Shown piece by piece: positions 26,701 through 36,301 of a DNA stretch of 57,935 bases. How positions within the stretch are numbered: the stretch's first letter is position 1; every line of letters starts with the position of its first letter. The notes under the pieces were generated by a model. It saw only the letters and a list, made by a program, of their open reading frames with translations. It ran no database searches and was not told the origin of the DNA. Origin of the DNA: Leptolyngbyaceae cyanobacterium T60_A2020_046 (GTDB lineage: Bacteria; Cyanobacteriota; Cyanobacteriia; Phormidesmidales; Phormidesmidaceae); assembly GCA_015272155.1 (NCBI GenBank), contig JACYME010000010.1:1-57935 (forward strand), written 5' to 3'. A program made the position numbers and the translations under genes.

Positions 26701-27429
26701 GTGGTCAGCTTGTCTAGCCAATTTCCGCCCGCCCCCGCTGATAGTGATGCTTCCCAGACTTATTTGGTATCGAACTATACACAGTCTCGTCGGCTGTTGA
26801 ACTCTACTACTTGTGATGTTACGCATATCTCGGTCAGGCACCCCATCAAGCGCATGGTGGATATTGTTGGTGCGCTGGTGGGGCTGTCGATCACGGCTCT
26901 GCTATTTATCCCGATCGCGATCGCCATCCAGCTCGACAGCCCTGGCCCAGTTCTCTACAGCCAAGTGCGCTGCGGCTACAAGGGTAAGCCCTTCCGCATC
27001 TGGAAGTTTCGATCCATGGTGGTCAATGCTGATCGGCTCCAGCACCTTGTGACCAACGAAGCCCAAGGGCTGATCTTCAAAAACAAGCAGGATCCACGGA
27101 TTACCCGGGTGGGTCGGCTGCTTCGCAAAACCAGCTTGGATGAGTTTCCTCAGTTTTGGAATGTGCTCACGGGCGAAATGAGCTTGGTCGGTACCCGTCC
27201 CCCTACCCTAAATGAGGTGATGCAGTATCGCCCGCACCACTGGCAACGGCTGGATGTCAAGCCTGGCATCACAGGGGAGTGGCAGGCTCATGGACGTTCC
27301 ACCGTCTCGGATTTTGAAGAAATCGTGCGGATGGATCTGCGCTATCAAAACGAGTGGTCTGTGGGCTATGACCTGCGCCTCATCCTCGAAACGGTGCTGG
27401 CTGTTCTCCAGCGAAAGGGCGCGTTTTAG
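26701..27429 (+). CDS. Sugar-phosphate priming transferase (short form)
   Basis: 242 residues from GTG 26701. It is the short form of the family: one hydrophobic hairpin-like segment (KRMVDIVGALVGLSITALLF, about residues 50-75) and the catalytic domain. The domain shows DSPGPVLYSQVRCGYKGKPF, WKFRSMV, LLRKTSLDEFPQFWNVLTGE, MSLVGTRPPTLNEV, KPGITGEWQAHGRS and a final VLQRKGAF. It should load a sugar-1-phosphate onto undecaprenyl phosphate. It stands alone, far from the main glycan cluster, so it may prime a different polymer (exopolysaccharide or capsule) than the 506-residue enzyme at 3984. Confidence 0.9.
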   Translation: MVSLSSQFPPAPADSDASQTYLVSNYTQSRRLLNSTTCDVTHISVRHPIKRMVDIVGALVGLSITALLFIPIAIAIQLDSPGPVLYSQVRCGYKGKPFRIWKFRSMVVNADRLQHLVTNEAQGLIFKNKQDPRITRVGRLLRKTSLDEFPQFWNVLTGEMSLVGTRPPTLNEVMQYRPHHWQRLDVKPGITGEWQAHGRSTVSDFEEIVRMDLRYQNEWSVGYDLRLILETVLAVLQRKGAF

Positions 27430-27498
27430 CGCCTTCGTCAACGCCAGGGATGGTCTTGGTCTGGTTCTCAGATGTGGTTTTCTCAGTTGGGATTCGGA

Positions 27499-27534
27499 GT
27501 GTCCATCAACGATATCGGTTGATGGGCACTTTTT
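27499..27534 (+). terminator. Terminator between the converging sugar transferase and adenylate cyclase genes
   Basis: A 12-bp stem (27499-27510 with 27518-27529, one G-T pair) carries a seven-nucleotide loop and is followed by five T. It is oriented to end the plus-strand transferase transcript. There is no A-run on the left, so it is probably one-directional. Confidence 0.85.
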
Positions 27535-27622
27535 GTTGATTGACGCACGATGGCGATCGCCCCTTCGGTGATTCAGGGGCGAGGTTCTGGTGAAGGAAGG
27601 TCGCGACTGTGGGATATGAAGG

Positions 27623-29062
27623 TCACATCGGGGCGCGATTGCGATAGAGATAGGTGTGCATCATGCCCCGTCCCTTCACTGCGACGCGGCCTCGGTCTTC
27701 AAAGTCGTAGCGATCTTTCAGGCGCGTGTAAGTCATTTCGCTAACTTGGATGCGATCGATGACCCCTTGGGATTCCATGCGGCTGGCGATATTGACCGCA
27801 TCGCCCCATAGGTCATAGCTGAACTTTTTGATGCCAATCACACCGGCTACCACGGGGCCGGTGTTGATGCCAATGCGGAGATGAAAGGGGTTACCATCAC
27901 TGCGGCGTAGATGCGCGATCGCCTGCTGCATTTCCACCGCCATTTCCAGAATGGCTTCGGCATGGTCGGGGCGGGGGTTGGGTAACCCACCGACAACCAT
28001 GTAGGCATCACCAATGGTTTTAATTTTCTCTAGGCCCAGGCGCTCGGCGATACAGTCAAAGGCCGAAAAAATCTCGTTGAGCAGGCATACCAGCTCGTTG
28101 GGCGAGACGCTGACAGACAGGGTGGTAAAGTCCACAATGTCGGCAAAGAGGATGGTTACTTCGTCAAACCGAGACGCGATCGCGCCGGTTTCGGCCTTCA
28201 GTTGCTCGGCGATGGACTGGGGCAAAATGTTGAGCAGCAGGCGTTCCGTTTTTTCGCGCTCCTCGGTTAGGGCGGCCTCGGCCTGCTTGCGGGTCGTAAT
28301 TTCTTGATGCACCCGCTCAAACATTTCTAAAAAGGCTTTGGATACTTCTCCCAGTTCATCGTTTCGCTTGAGGCTGCGGGTGTAGAAGTTGGGCTCTCCA
28401 TCCTGGCTCACCAGTTCTCCGGCTTTGCACAAATCATCGCGGAGGCGCAAAATCGGCATGATCAAAATCCGCTCCAATACGATGATCGTGACGAAGGTGA
28501 CAAAGAGGGAAATGATGATCACTAACCCCGCGATCGCCAGCACATACTGGCGCATTTCTTGATTCACGCGGGTGGCGTCATGGCGCACCATAATCGCATA
28601 CTCATTCATGCCCGATCGCCCGGGCCAGGCTACATCGTAATGGCGGCGATCGCGACTGATGCGCCGCACAATTTCTCCCTCTGCCAGGGCCGCAAAGGCC
28701 ACCTCGGGCAAGAGCCCAACCTGGGCAATGAGGCGGCCATCCGGCGCATACACCGCCACCCCACGGATGACCGAATCGGGCTGGAGAAACAAATCAATGT
28801 TGTTGAGGATGTCCGAGGTGTCAGACTCGACCATCGCATTTGCCTTGACGGTGAACAACACCTCTGCCGACAACTCCTCAAGGCCCCGGAGTTTCTCGCG
28901 GCGGCGGCGGTGATAGGACGGCACAAAGATGATGCCCTCGATCACCAAGATGCTGAAGAATACCCACGCCACAATGCGCCGTGAGAGGCGCGATCGCAGC
29001 AGCCCTAGAGAGGATTGCAGAATGCTGGGCATGGCAAGGGTATGAATTGCGCAAAACTTCAT
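27623..29062 (-). CDS. Membrane-bound class III adenylate cyclase with HAMP domain
   Basis: 479 residues: TM helix at about 29-48, periplasmic sensor region (about 50-175), second TM (about 178-200), HAMP linker (about 205-260), short coiled coil, then the catalytic domain (about 300-475). Catalytic signatures: VTILFADIVDFTTLS (metal Asp residues), LEKIKTIGDAYMVVGGLP, LRIGINTGPVVAGVIG and YDLWGDAVNIASRME. The substrate-specifying residues are Lys (EKIK) and Asp (YDLWGD), which is the adenylate rather than guanylate cyclase pattern. Transition-state Asn and Arg (NIASR) are intact. It likely makes cAMP in response to a periplasmic signal. Confidence 0.92.
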   Translation of the reverse strand: MKFCAIHTLAMPSILQSSLGLLRSRLSRRIVAWVFFSILVIEGIIFVPSYHRRRREKLRGLEELSAEVLFTVKANAMVESDTSDILNNIDLFLQPDSVIRGVAVYAPDGRLIAQVGLLPEVAFAALAEGEIVRRISRDRRHYDVAWPGRSGMNEYAIMVRHDATRVNQEMRQYVLAIAGLVIIISLFVTFVTIIVLERILIMPILRLRDDLCKAGELVSQDGEPNFYTRSLKRNDELGEVSKAFLEMFERVHQEITTRKQAEAALTEEREKTERLLLNILPQSIAEQLKAETGAIASRFDEVTILFADIVDFTTLSVSVSPNELVCLLNEIFSAFDCIAERLGLEKIKTIGDAYMVVGGLPNPRPDHAEAILEMAVEMQQAIAHLRRSDGNPFHLRIGINTGPVVAGVIGIKKFSYDLWGDAVNIASRMESQGVIDRIQVSEMTYTRLKDRYDFEDRGRVAVKGRGMMHTYLYRNRAPM

Positions 29063-29539
29063 TCCATCCTACTGGAGGTGCCAGGAAACTTCCGGGGTGA
29101 TGCCCTAAGTTGCCCCTGAACCCCAACTGAGAATCTCCTGAGCACTGCCCCAATGCCGCGCGAGGGGCGGGTGCCAGAGCCAGAACGCTCGGCACATCGG
29201 ACAGCCTGAACGGCTTGCGCAGTCAGCTCCTTGGTGAAACGTTGCGTCAGTTCTAAAACTGGGCTTCTAGCGACTGACTCTTGGCACAATTGAGGCATCT
29301 CTGACCTCCAACCAGTCGCATTAGAGGATTCTGAAGGGCTACTCTATCGAGAAAGACTGCGATCGCGATACGCCATGCAAGCCCCCTCCACAACGAAGAG
29401 TGACAGCAGGAGGTGGATATCCATTGAGACTCGATTCTGAATTCCCTCAAAAATACATTTGAGAGTAACTATCAACAATGCTACATTAACTCATGGTCAT
29501 CTTAATCGAAGCTATTCTCAATAGACTGCGAGGAAATCC
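29063..29539. other. Intergenic region upstream of the cyclase and futA-like genes
   Basis: 477 nt between divergent genes. A 79-codon minus-strand frame (29059-29298) is open but I recognise no domain in it. The last 80 nt before the iron-binding protein gene are AT-rich and include TATCAACAATG and TATTCTCAATAG, weakly reminiscent of a Fur operator. I would not call a site on that alone. Confidence 0.4.
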
Positions 29540-30592
29540 ATGGAAACCCTGACTCGACGTATCTTTTTGGCCGCAGGAGGAGCCACAGCCGCCGCCGCTC
29601 TGACCCAGGTTCAGCGTCCTCAGCGGGCGATCGCCCAAACTGACGAACTCAACCTCTATTCCGCCCGCCATTACAACACCGATGATGAGCTGTATGCCGG
29701 TTTTACCCGGCAAACCGGGATCCGCGTCAACCTGATTGAAGGCGATGCTGACGCCCTGCTCGAACGGGTGCTGAATGAGGGGCAAAACAGCCCCGCAGAC
29801 GTGTATATGACCGTGGATGCCGGTCGTCTGTGGCGCGCCCAGGAAGCAGGCATTTTGTCGCCCGTCTCTTCACCGACGCTGGAAGCCAACATTCCTGAAA
29901 ACGTGCGCCATCCCGATGGGCTTTGGTTTGGCTTCTCAAAGCGGGCACGCGTCATCATGTACAACAAAGACCGCGTAAATCCAGCGGATTTGTCCACCTA
30001 CGAAGATCTGGCGGATCCCAAATGGCGGGGTCGGATTTTGGTGCGGACTTCGACCAATATTTACAACCAGTCTTGGATAGCGTCGATTCTAGAGGCCAAT
30101 GGCCGCGCCGCAACGGAAGAATGGGCACGGGCCTTTGCGGCGAACTTTGCGCGTCCGCCCGAGGGGAATGACACCGCCCAAATCGAGGCCGCAGCCGCAG
30201 GCTTAGGGGATATTGCGATCGCCAATACCTACTACTTGGCGCGCCTCGGAGCGTCCGAGGATCCGGCCCGGCGGGCGATTTATGACCAGATGGGCGTCTT
30301 CTTCCCCAACCAAGATGGCCGTGGCACCCACGTCAACATCAGCGGGGCTGGGGTGTTGAGAACTGCGCCGAACCGTGCCGCCGCGATCGCCTTTTTGGAG
30401 TATTTGTCTGGGCGCATGGCTCAGGCATTCTTTGCCCAGGGCAACTATGAATATCCTGTGCTGCGGGGCACCGCGATCGATCCGCTGCTGGCTGACTTTG
30501 GCAACTTCAAGGAAGATAGCATCAACGTTGAAGTGTTGGGTCGGCGCAGCGCTGAAGCAGTGCAGATCGCTGACCGAGCTGGCTGGCGTTAA
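29540..30592 (+). CDS. futA: Periplasmic Fe(III) ABC transporter substrate-binding protein
   Basis: 350 residues. It begins with a Tat-type signal: TRRIFLAAGG then a hydrophobic Ala-rich stretch and QRAIAQ before the mature protein. The mature chain shows the FutA/FbpA fold: LNLYSARHYNTDDELYAGF (His-Tyr iron ligands), RVLNEGQNSPADVYMTVDAG, WFGFSKRARVIMYNKD, GRILVRTSTNIYNQSWIAS, and the Tyr-pair segment IAIANTYYLARLG. FTRQTGIRVNLIEGDADALL is also typical. It binds ferric iron in the periplasm for the Fut transporter. Membrane and ATPase genes are not adjacent, as usual in cyanobacteria. Both FutA1 and FutA2/IdiA roles are possible. Confidence 0.9.
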   Translation: METLTRRIFLAAGGATAAAALTQVQRPQRAIAQTDELNLYSARHYNTDDELYAGFTRQTGIRVNLIEGDADALLERVLNEGQNSPADVYMTVDAGRLWRAQEAGILSPVSSPTLEANIPENVRHPDGLWFGFSKRARVIMYNKDRVNPADLSTYEDLADPKWRGRILVRTSTNIYNQSWIASILEANGRAATEEWARAFAANFARPPEGNDTAQIEAAAAGLGDIAIANTYYLARLGASEDPARRAIYDQMGVFFPNQDGRGTHVNISGAGVLRTAPNRAAAIAFLEYLSGRMAQAFFAQGNYEYPVLRGTAIDPLLADFGNFKEDSINVEVLGRRSAEAVQIADRAGWR

Positions 30593-30677
30593 GGTCTGGT
30601 CGGGATCTGGGCGCTGATCCTCATTCAGAGATCTGGGGTGATGGCGCAAACGATCCCTCAAAAACGGGTTACCCTAG

Positions 30678-30711
30678 CTCTCGCGTGTTGAACGGCACGC
30701 GAGAGTTTTTT
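30678..30711 (+). terminator. Terminator of the iron-binding protein gene
   Basis: A perfect 10-bp GC-rich stem (CTCTCGCGTG / CACGCGAGAG) with an 8-nt loop is followed by six T, 85 nt after the stop codon. It is a textbook intrinsic terminator. Confidence 0.92.
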
Positions 30712-30805
30712 GCGGTTGTCGTTCCCAGCGCTGGGATGGCATCCCACGGGGCCAGAATTCTGCCGTGCCGTGTTCTGCCTGGAGGCTAGCTCCTAGAATG
30801 GACGC

Positions 30806-33800
30806 ATGTTGGAAAAACGCCTGTGGCATTGGTCGGGTTGGCCCTGGATTGTGGGGCTGGTTTTAACCTGTCTTTTGGGGCAGGTGTTGCTCTATGTTTG
30901 GGCGGAGAGGCTGTGGTTCCAGGATGTGGGCTATGTCGCCACGTTTCAGTTACGCATTTGGACGCGCCTGTGCCTGGGGTTGCTGGGGTTTGGGGTGAGT
31001 ATGGCGGTGCTGGGGGGCAACCTGGCCTTGGCGCGCCGTTTTCCTTCTCCGCCGAGTTCCCTGCGATTGCCGCCTGTGGGTCAGGTGAGGCGGCCCCCTG
31101 GGCTGGGGTTGCGATCGCTGCTGCTATTCAGCTTTGCCTTAGCATTGTTGATGAGCCTCCAGATGCTGTATCTGGGGCGCGTGATGATAAGCTATTGGTC
31201 GCCCTCGGCTTCGGTCTATAACCCTGCGCCGCCGCTGCCCCTCTGGGCAAAACCCGCCGCCATTCAGGCGCTGGTGCAGCAGTTGATTCAGCAGCCGTGG
31301 CAGGGTATTGCCATTTTGATGGGGGCGATCGCGCTGCTGTGGGTGCCGCAATTTTTTACCGCGATCGCGGCGTTGTTTGCCAGCATTGCCCTCGGCATGG
31401 TGTTGTCTGAGCAGTGGACCAAGGCGCTGCTTGTCCTCAACCCAACTCGATTTGGGGAAGTTGATCCCCTGTTTGGTCGCGACATCAGCTTCTACCTGTT
31501 TCAGCTTCCAGTGTGGGAGGTCTTGGAATTTTGGCTGATTAGCCTTGTCTTTTTTGCGCTGGTGAGTGTCACCCTGGTGTATCTGCTGTCGGGTGAAACG
31601 CTGAGCCAGGGACGCTTTACAGGCTTTTCGCCACCCCAGCAGCGTCATCTCTATGGCTTGGGTGGCGTGCTGCTGCTGTCCACTAGCCTGAGCCACTGGC
31701 TGGGGCGGTATCAAGTTTTGTACTCGCAGCAGGGCATTGTGCGCGGGGCGAGCTTTACCGATGTGCATGTGGATTTGCCTGCGTACACCACCTTGAGCGC
31801 GATCGCCCTCTTCATCGGTCTGTTGCTGCTCTGGCGCACCCTGTTTTGGAGCATCAGCCCCCAGGGATTTTTAGAGTGGTTTGGCAAAATCGGTTCTCGC
31901 CGCTATGCCATGCCGCCGCCACTGCCCTATCGACCCTTGACCAACCGCAGCTTTGTGTGGGGCGTGGCAGTGTACTTAGTGCTGGCGGTCTTGGGGATTT
32001 TGTTGATTCCGGCGAGCGTACAGAGCCTGCTGGTGCAGCCCAACGAACTGCTGCGCGAAGCTCCCTACATTACGCGCACGATCGCCTACACGCGCCGCGC
32101 CTTTGGCCTCGACGACATCGACACCCAGTCCTTCATTCCCGATGGGGTGCTCACCGTTGCCGACCTTGAGGCCAACCGCCTCACCCTCGACAACGTGCGC
32201 CTGTGGGACACTCGCCCGCTGCTGGAAAGTAACCGCCAGCTTCAGCAAATTCGTCTCTATTACGAATTCAGCGATGCAGATGTCGATCGCTACACCTTTT
32301 ACCAAGACGATGGTTCCGTCGACCGGCGTCAGGTCTTGATTTCGGCCCGCGAGCTGAACTATGAGCGCGTGCCCGAGGAAGCCAAAACCTGGGTCAACGA
32401 ACATTTGGTGTACACCCACGGCTACGGCTTTACCATGAGCCCGGTGAATACGGCCAATGAAGATGGGTTGCCGACCTACTTCATTCAAGATATTGCCCAT
32501 ATTCCCAGCAGTGAGGCCGTCCGGCGCAGCATTCCGATCGAGAGCCCACGCCTATACTTCGGTGAGCTGACCCAGCCCTATGTGATGACCAACACCGCCG
32601 TCCCAGAGTTGGACTACCCCAGCGGCAGTGACAACGTGTATACGGTCTATGCAGGGCAGCGGGGCATTCGCCTCAATAGCCTGTGGCGGCGCTGGCTGAT
32701 GGCGTGGCACCTTAAAGACTGGCAGATGATCTTTACCCAGGATTTTACGCCGCAGACTCGGTTGTTATTTCGGCGCACGATTACGGAGCGGGCACGGGCG
32801 ATCGCGCCCTTTCTGCGGTTTGACACTGACCCCTACCTTGTGGTGGCAGATATTGGGGAAGACAGTCGTACGTGGGGCACCAATCCCTCGCCAAATGCAC
32901 CGGATGAGGACGAGCGATCGCCCGCTAGCTACCTCTACTGGGTGATTGATGCCTACACCACCAGCGATCGCTATCCCTATGCCGACCCCATGGGGAACGA
33001 TTTCAACTACATTCGCAACTCGGTCAAGGTCGTCATCGATGCGTATCACGGTTCCGTGCGCTTCTTCATCGCAGAGCCCGACGACCCCATCATCCAAACC
33101 TGGAGTAAGCTGCTGCCCGGCATGTTTGAGCCATTGTTGGCCATGCCGCCCAGCTTGCTTGAGCATTTGCGGTATCCCCAGGATTTGTTTCAGGTGCAGT
33201 CGCAGCATTTGATGACTTATCACATGACCGACCCGCAGGTGTTTTATGACCGCGAAGACCAGTGGCGCGCCCCCAATGAAATCTACGCTAGCGAAGCCCA
33301 GCAGGTGGAGCCCTATTACCTGATCATGAAGCTGCCGGAGGAGGACACGGAGGAATTTATTCTGCTGCGGCCCTTTACGCCCGCTCAGCGGAATAACCTG
33401 GTGGGCTGGCTGGCGGCTCGGTCAGATGGCGATCGCTATGGCAGTATGCTGCTCTATCGCTTTCCTAAACAGGAACTGGTGTTTGGCCCTGAGCAAATCG
33501 AGGCTCGCATCAACCAGGATCCCGCCATTTCTCAACGGATTTCGCTGTGGAATACAGAGGAATCGCAGGCGCAGCAGGGCAATTTGTTGGTGATTCCCAT
33601 CGAGCGATCGCTGCTCTATGTCGAGCCGCTCTACTTGGAAGCGGAGCAAAACCGCCTGCCCACCTTGGCCCGCGTCATTGTGGTCTATCGCAATCGTATT
33701 GCAATGGCAGAAACCCTAGACGATGCCCTCAATGCGATCTTTTTGAGCGATCGCCCCACTGCGCCCCCTGTCCTGCGCGAATTACAAAACCCCGATGCCG

Positions 33801-33865
33801 CCCTCCAGGATCTACTGCTCGAATCAGCCCCTGCCACAAGCGATCCTGGCGGCCTTGCCCCATAG
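30806..33865 (+). CDS. UPF0182 family large membrane protein
   Basis: 1019 residues. The first 400 residues hold about seven TM helices. They include AERLWFQDVGYVATFQLRIW at the start, NPTRFGEVDPLFGRDISFYL, and GRYQVLYSQQGIVRGASFTD, both hallmark UPF0182 segments. The remaining 600 residues are a large soluble, probably periplasmic domain: VNEHLVYTHGYGFTMSPVN, PRLYFGELTQPYVMTNT, NSLWRRWLMAWHLKDWQMIF, DPYLVVADIG, YVEPLYLEAEQNRLPTLARV. The family is widespread and has no established function. It is followed 89 nt later by a GT2-GtrA gene, a weak hint at an envelope role. Confidence 0.92.
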   Translation: MLEKRLWHWSGWPWIVGLVLTCLLGQVLLYVWAERLWFQDVGYVATFQLRIWTRLCLGLLGFGVSMAVLGGNLALARRFPSPPSSLRLPPVGQVRRPPGLGLRSLLLFSFALALLMSLQMLYLGRVMISYWSPSASVYNPAPPLPLWAKPAAIQALVQQLIQQPWQGIAILMGAIALLWVPQFFTAIAALFASIALGMVLSEQWTKALLVLNPTRFGEVDPLFGRDISFYLFQLPVWEVLEFWLISLVFFALVSVTLVYLLSGETLSQGRFTGFSPPQQRHLYGLGGVLLLSTSLSHWLGRYQVLYSQQGIVRGASFTDVHVDLPAYTTLSAIALFIGLLLLWRTLFWSISPQGFLEWFGKIGSRRYAMPPPLPYRPLTNRSFVWGVAVYLVLAVLGILLIPASVQSLLVQPNELLREAPYITRTIAYTRRAFGLDDIDTQSFIPDGVLTVADLEANRLTLDNVRLWDTRPLLESNRQLQQIRLYYEFSDADVDRYTFYQDDGSVDRRQVLISARELNYERVPEEAKTWVNEHLVYTHGYGFTMSPVNTANEDGLPTYFIQDIAHIPSSEAVRRSIPIESPRLYFGELTQPYVMTNTAVPELDYPSGSDNVYTVYAGQRGIRLNSLWRRWLMAWHLKDWQMIFTQDFTPQTRLLFRRTITERARAIAPFLRFDTDPYLVVADIGEDSRTWGTNPSPNAPDEDERSPASYLYWVIDAYTTSDRYPYADPMGNDFNYIRNSVKVVIDAYHGSVRFFIAEPDDPIIQTWSKLLPGMFEPLLAMPPSLLEHLRYPQDLFQVQSQHLMTYHMTDPQVFYDREDQWRAPNEIYASEAQQVEPYYLIMKLPEEDTEEFILLRPFTPAQRNNLVGWLAARSDGDRYGSMLLYRFPKQELVFGPEQIEARINQDPAISQRISLWNTEESQAQQGNLLVIPIERSLLYVEPLYLEAEQNRLPTLARVIVVYRNRIAMAETLDDALNAIFLSDRPTAPPVLRELQNPDAALQDLLLESAPATSDPGGLAP

Positions 33866-33954
33866 TTCTCCCAGGCCCCTCCTTTCCCTGGCACCCCCAC
33901 CCTTGAACCCGTGTCCCTTTTCGGGAATAGTGGCGGAATGCCCTACCCATACCG

Positions 33955-35184
33955 ATGAACCGAATGACTGAGTTAACCGGGACAGGCGTGCTGGCGGTGC
34001 CCCAGGGCGATTTGTGTGTCTCGCCGGAGGGAGCGGCGGACGCGATCGCCCTGTCGCTGATCATCCCCACCTACAACGAAGGCAAAACCGTGCCGCTGTT
34101 GATCGATCGCCTAACTGCGGATCTTGACCGCATGTTGCCCAAGCGCTACGAGCTGATTGTGGTGGATGATGACAGCCCCGACGAAACCTGGCGCATTGCC
34201 CAGGAATTGACGACCTGCTATTCGCAACTGCGGGTGATGCGCCGCACCACAGAGCGAGGGCTGGCCTCGGCGGTGATTCGCGGTTGGCAAGGGGCGCGGG
34301 GCGCATGGCTCGGCGTCATTGATGCCGATTTGCAACACCCGCCCGAGGTGCTGTTGCAGTTGGTGGCGGCGGTGCAGGATGGGGCTGATTTGGCCGTTGC
34401 CAGTCGTCATGTGGAGGGGGGTGGCGTGAGTGAGTGGAGCTTTACCCGGCGGTTTTTGTCGCGGGGGGCGCAGGTGCTGGGGCTGCTGATTTTGCCTGCG
34501 GTGGTGGGGCGTGTGTCTGACCCGATGAGTGGCTATTTTGTGGTGCGGCGATCGGCGATCGCGGGGCCGCTGCTCAACCCCAAGGGCTATAAGATTTTGC
34601 TGGAAGTGCTCGGGCGCGGCCACATCAAGACCGTCGCCGAGGTGGGCTACGTGTTTCAAGAACGGGCTGCTGGGGAAAGTAAGGTGACTTGGCGGCAGTA
34701 TGTGGATTACTTGCATCACCTGGTGCGGCTGCGATCGCGGAGGCGCTTAGAGCGATTTCGCCGACAGCTTCCCCTCCGGCGGTTTCTTCAATTCGTTACC
34801 GTCGGCTTTAGCGGGCTGTTTGTGGATTACAGCCTGTTTTACCTGCTGTTTGGGCAATTGGGTCTGGGCCTGACTACCAGCAATGTGCTCTCGGCAGAAT
34901 GCGCGATTATCAACAATTTTTTGTGGAACGATGCCTGGACCTTTGCCGACTTTGCAAAACGACAGCGAGGCTGGCAAGCACGATCGAAGCGGTTTCTCAA
35001 GTTCAACCTGATTTGCCTGGCCGGGCTGGTGCTCAATACGCTGGTGGTGAACCTGCTGTTCAATGTGTTTGGGGTGAATGCCTACGTCGCGAAGTTTGTG
35101 GCGATCGTCGCCGTGACGCTGTGGAATTTTTGGGTGAATCTCAAACTGAGCTGGCGAGTCACCCAAGTTCCCCGCCAGCCCTGA
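33955..35184 (+). CDS. Polyprenyl-phosphate glycosyltransferase fused to GtrA domain
   Basis: 409 residues from ATG 33955 (ATG 33964 is an alternative). The N-terminal GT2 domain is of the dolichol-phosphate mannose synthase type: LSLIIPTYNEGKTVPLLIDR, LIVVDDDSPDETWRIA, GVIDADLQHPPEVL, DPMSGYFVVRRSAI, GYKILLEVLGRGHIKTVAEV. From about residue 270 there are four TM helices of a GtrA domain: FLQFVTVGFSGLFVDYSLFY, NNFLWNDAWTF, KFVAIVAVTLWNFWVNLKLS. It should make a polyprenyl-phosphate sugar and may help flip it across the membrane, supplying periplasmic glycosylation. Confidence 0.92.
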   Translation: MNRMTELTGTGVLAVPQGDLCVSPEGAADAIALSLIIPTYNEGKTVPLLIDRLTADLDRMLPKRYELIVVDDDSPDETWRIAQELTTCYSQLRVMRRTTERGLASAVIRGWQGARGAWLGVIDADLQHPPEVLLQLVAAVQDGADLAVASRHVEGGGVSEWSFTRRFLSRGAQVLGLLILPAVVGRVSDPMSGYFVVRRSAIAGPLLNPKGYKILLEVLGRGHIKTVAEVGYVFQERAAGESKVTWRQYVDYLHHLVRLRSRRRLERFRRQLPLRRFLQFVTVGFSGLFVDYSLFYLLFGQLGLGLTTSNVLSAECAIINNFLWNDAWTFADFAKRQRGWQARSKRFLKFNLICLAGLVLNTLVVNLLFNVFGVNAYVAKFVAIVAVTLWNFWVNLKLSWRVTQVPRQP

Positions 35185-35314
35185 TGCCAGGCTGGGTCGG
35201 GAATCTGTTGGCGGCTGGAACTGTTTTGGCGGCTGCAACTGTTGCAGATGTGCGGGTTTTGGGCGATCGCGGTTCTCATCTCGCGGCGATCGCCCAAAAC
35301 CCACACCCGACCCC

Positions 35315-36301
35315 TCATAGGTGGACAGCCTGCCCCGTTTCCGCCGCCTGCTGCGCCGCCGCCGCCACCCGCAGCGCCGCCAAACTGTCCTGGGGCGTCA
35401 CATACAGCGGCTTACCGTCAAGCAGCGCATCCAACACTTGCGCCGTATCCTTGGCGAACAAGCCCCGGCGACCGCCCACCTCAATCGGGCGCTGCTGCTC
35501 CGGCTGAATCAAAACGCCCGCATCGCCCTCAAAAATCAGCGCGCCCGCACTGCCCTGCACTTCCATACGGCGCTGGGGCTCCCACAGGTGTTCACCCTTG
35601 CCATAGAGCACCTCGGCAATGACTCCGTTCGTGAAGATCAGTTGGGCTGCACAGCGACAGGTTTTGAAATAGCGCCCAATCGACAACGGCCCCTGATCGT
35701 CGTAGCTCAGTTGGCAGGTCACCTGGCGCACCGGGCCAAAGAGATTGGTGAGGCGATGCACCCGCGACAACGCCCCCACCAGCGGAAACCCAAACTGTTC
35801 GGCGTGGTACGTCCACCTTTGGGGGGCAGGCCGCTGGGGCACAACGGTGGCATATCGCACGGCACTGGGCGCGCCAATCTCGGGAAGGTGGGCCTGCATG
35901 GCTTGGTGCAGCCCCCCCAACAGCTCGATATGCTCGACATGGAGCAGCAGCCCCTGCGCCTCCGCAAGCTGAATGAGGGCTTGGGCATCGGCAACGGTGA
36001 GGGCGAGGGGGTACTCTACCACCACGGCTTTGCCCGCCATCAGCGCCGCGTGAACCACTTCGCGATGGCCGCAGTTGGCATGGCAGACGACGACCAAATC
36101 TACCTCAGTCTGCTGGATGAGGGGCTGCCAATCGTCGAGGGGTTGGGGAATGGCGTGGGTCTCGGCCACAGCGATCGCGGACTCCAGGGTGCGCCCCGCG
36201 ATCGCCACCACCTGCGATCGTGAATCTTCCTGAAATGCTGCCGCTCGTAGCTTGGCGGCGTATCCCGTCCCCACAATCCCGACCCGAATCAATTCCGCCA
36301 C
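35315..36301 (-). CDS. Gfo/Idh/MocA family oxidoreductase
   Basis: 328 residues from GTG 36301, chosen because AAGGAG lies 9 nt upstream; an ATG ten codons earlier (36331) would place that site inside the gene. The Rossmann domain has RVGIVGTGYAAKLRAAAF and VVAIAGR. VDLVVVCHANCGHREVVHAA, AGKAVVVEYPLALTVADAQ and AEAQGLLLHVEHIELLGG follow, with the EYP replacing the common EKP of the family. The C-terminal alpha/beta domain ends near residue 325. These enzymes oxidise or reduce sugars or sugar nucleotides with NAD(P). Cyanobacterial biliverdin reductase is a relative, but I see nothing specific to it. Substrate unknown. Confidence 0.88.
   Translation of the reverse strand: MAELIRVGIVGTGYAAKLRAAAFQEDSRSQVVAIAGRTLESAIAVAETHAIPQPLDDWQPLIQQTEVDLVVVCHANCGHREVVHAALMAGKAVVVEYPLALTVADAQALIQLAEAQGLLLHVEHIELLGGLHQAMQAHLPEIGAPSAVRYATVVPQRPAPQRWTYHAEQFGFPLVGALSRVHRLTNLFGPVRQVTCQLSYDDQGPLSIGRYFKTCRCAAQLIFTNGVIAEVLYGKGEHLWEPQRRMEVQGSAGALIFEGDAGVLIQPEQQRPIEVGGRRGLFAKDTAQVLDALLDGKPLYVTPQDSLAALRVAAAAQQAAETGQAVHL

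Noticed and set aside
29059-29298. 79-codon minus-strand frame upstream of the adenylate cyclase
   Set aside because: No family resemblance and no clear ribosome binding site; it may be a remnant but cannot be supported.
29450-29520. Fur operator before the ferric-binding protein gene
   Set aside because: The region is AT-rich but no 19-bp match with good symmetry is visible; too weak to annotate.
35321-36223. 300-codon plus-strand frame
   Set aside because: Antisense to the Gfo/Idh/MocA gene and without recognisable content.
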